In this document: piece by piece, positions 4,851 to 5,239 of the stretch
How the letters are laid out: the number at the start of each line of letters is the position of its first letter
Numbering within the stretch: position 1 is the first letter of the stretch
Source of the DNA: Comamonadaceae bacterium
GTDB taxonomy: Bacteria > Pseudomonadota > Gammaproteobacteria > Burkholderiales > Burkholderiaceae_C
Direction of reading: 5' to 3'
Assembly (NCBI GenBank): GCA_947454695.1
Contig: CANGMW010000194.1
Coordinates: forward strand, 1 to 5,239
Length of the DNA: 5,239 bases
The notes under the pieces: model-generated
What the model saw: the letters and a program-made list of their open reading frames with translations, nothing else
What the model was told of the DNA's origin: nothing
The model's database searches: none
Translations under genes and position numbers: made by a program

Positions 4851-5239
4851 ATGAACTACCAGGATTACCAGACCCTGAACATCACCCGTCGCGGCGTCGA
4901 TGGCGCGGTGCTCGACATTCAGATGAAAGCGCTCAACGGCAAACTGCCCACCGCGGGCCATGCCGGCCACCGTGAACTCACCGAGATCTGGCGCGATGTG
5001 GGCGCGGACGACTCGGTGCGCTGCGCTGTGCTGCGTGGCGAAGGCATGGGCTTTTCCGGCGGCGGCGATCTGGCGCTGGTGCAGGCCATGGCCAATGACT
5101 TCGAGGTGCGCGCGCGGGTCTGGAAAGAAGCGCGCGATCTGGTCTACAACGTCATCAACTGCGACAAGCCGATCGTGAGCGCCATGCACGGACCCGCCGT
5201 GGGCGCGGGGCTGGTGGCGGGTTTGCTGGCCGACATCTC
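4851..5239 (+). CDS. Enoyl-CoA hydratase/isomerase (crotonase) family protein, N-terminal part
   Basis: The frame is open from ATG 4851 to the window edge, giving 129 residues, about half of a usual 260-residue crotonase. The fold is shown by VRCAVLRGEGMGFSGGGDL (56-74), where the first oxyanion-hole loop normally reads FSAGxDL, and by KPIVSAMHGPAVGAGLVAGLLADI (106-129), the second oxyanion-hole helix. In hydratases this second stretch reads about GxAxGGGxELAxxxDI; here the first catalytic Glu (rat mitochondrial enzyme Glu144) aligns with V122. The second catalytic Glu lies beyond the window. The protein therefore belongs to a subgroup lacking the standard pair and may be an isomerase, another acyl-CoA enzyme, or have a shifted active site. 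A strong GGAGA site precedes the start. It is divergent from the DksA-like operon across 193 bp. Confidence 0.9.
   Translation, partial: MNYQDYQTLNITRRGVDGAVLDIQMKALNGKLPTAGHAGHRELTEIWRDVGADDSVRCAVLRGEGMGFSGGGDLALVQAMANDFEVRARVWKEARDLVYNVINCDKPIVSAMHGPAVGAGLVAGLLADI

Overview
The window looks like an ordinary stretch of a GC-rich betaproteobacterial chromosome, most likely Burkholderiales and close to the Comamonadaceae. The best taxonomic marker is a DUF3567 protein, a small family I know only from Betaproteobacteria. The FAH-type hydrolase with its N_2-type N-terminal region and the IclR, DUF3108 and AbrB-family genes fit the same group. I see no tRNA, rRNA, CRISPR array, insertion sequence, phage gene or other sign of recent transfer.

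Layout, left to right. (1) Positions 1-612, plus strand: the C-terminal part of an AbrB-family membrane protein, cut by the window edge. (2) Positions 664-957, minus strand: a DUF3567 protein, convergent with AbrB. (3) Positions 1032-2027 and 2030-2806, minus strand: a probable two-gene unit in which an IclR-family regulator is followed after 2 nt by a membrane-anchored DUF3108 protein. (4) Positions 2888-3907, plus strand: a fumarylacetoacetate-hydrolase-family enzyme, divergent from the IclR gene. An AT-rich 81-bp spacer between them carries a perfect 12-bp palindrome that is a good operator candidate. (5) Positions 3933-4301 and 4298-4657, minus strand: a TraR/DksA-type zinc-finger protein translationally coupled (ATGA overlap) to a small protein of the eRF1-like 'translational machinery protein' family. 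(6) Position 4851 to the right edge, plus strand: the N-terminal half of a crotonase-fold (enoyl-CoA hydratase/isomerase) protein.

Functional reading. The IclR/FAH pair looks like a local regulator and its catabolic target, probably hydrolysis of an acylpyruvate-type ring-cleavage product, though the substrate cannot be fixed from sequence. The DksA-like/eRF1-like pair looks like a small stress or translation-related operon. A near-consensus FNR/ANR-type box lies upstream, placed where a class II activator site would sit if transcription begins about 30 nt before the DksA-like start codon. This suggests low-oxygen control and is the most testable new observation here. The crotonase has valine where canonical hydratases have the first catalytic glutamate, so it is probably not a standard beta-oxidation hydratase.

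No novel multi-gene system is evident. The long antisense reading frames opposite the IclR and FAH genes are best explained by high GC content.
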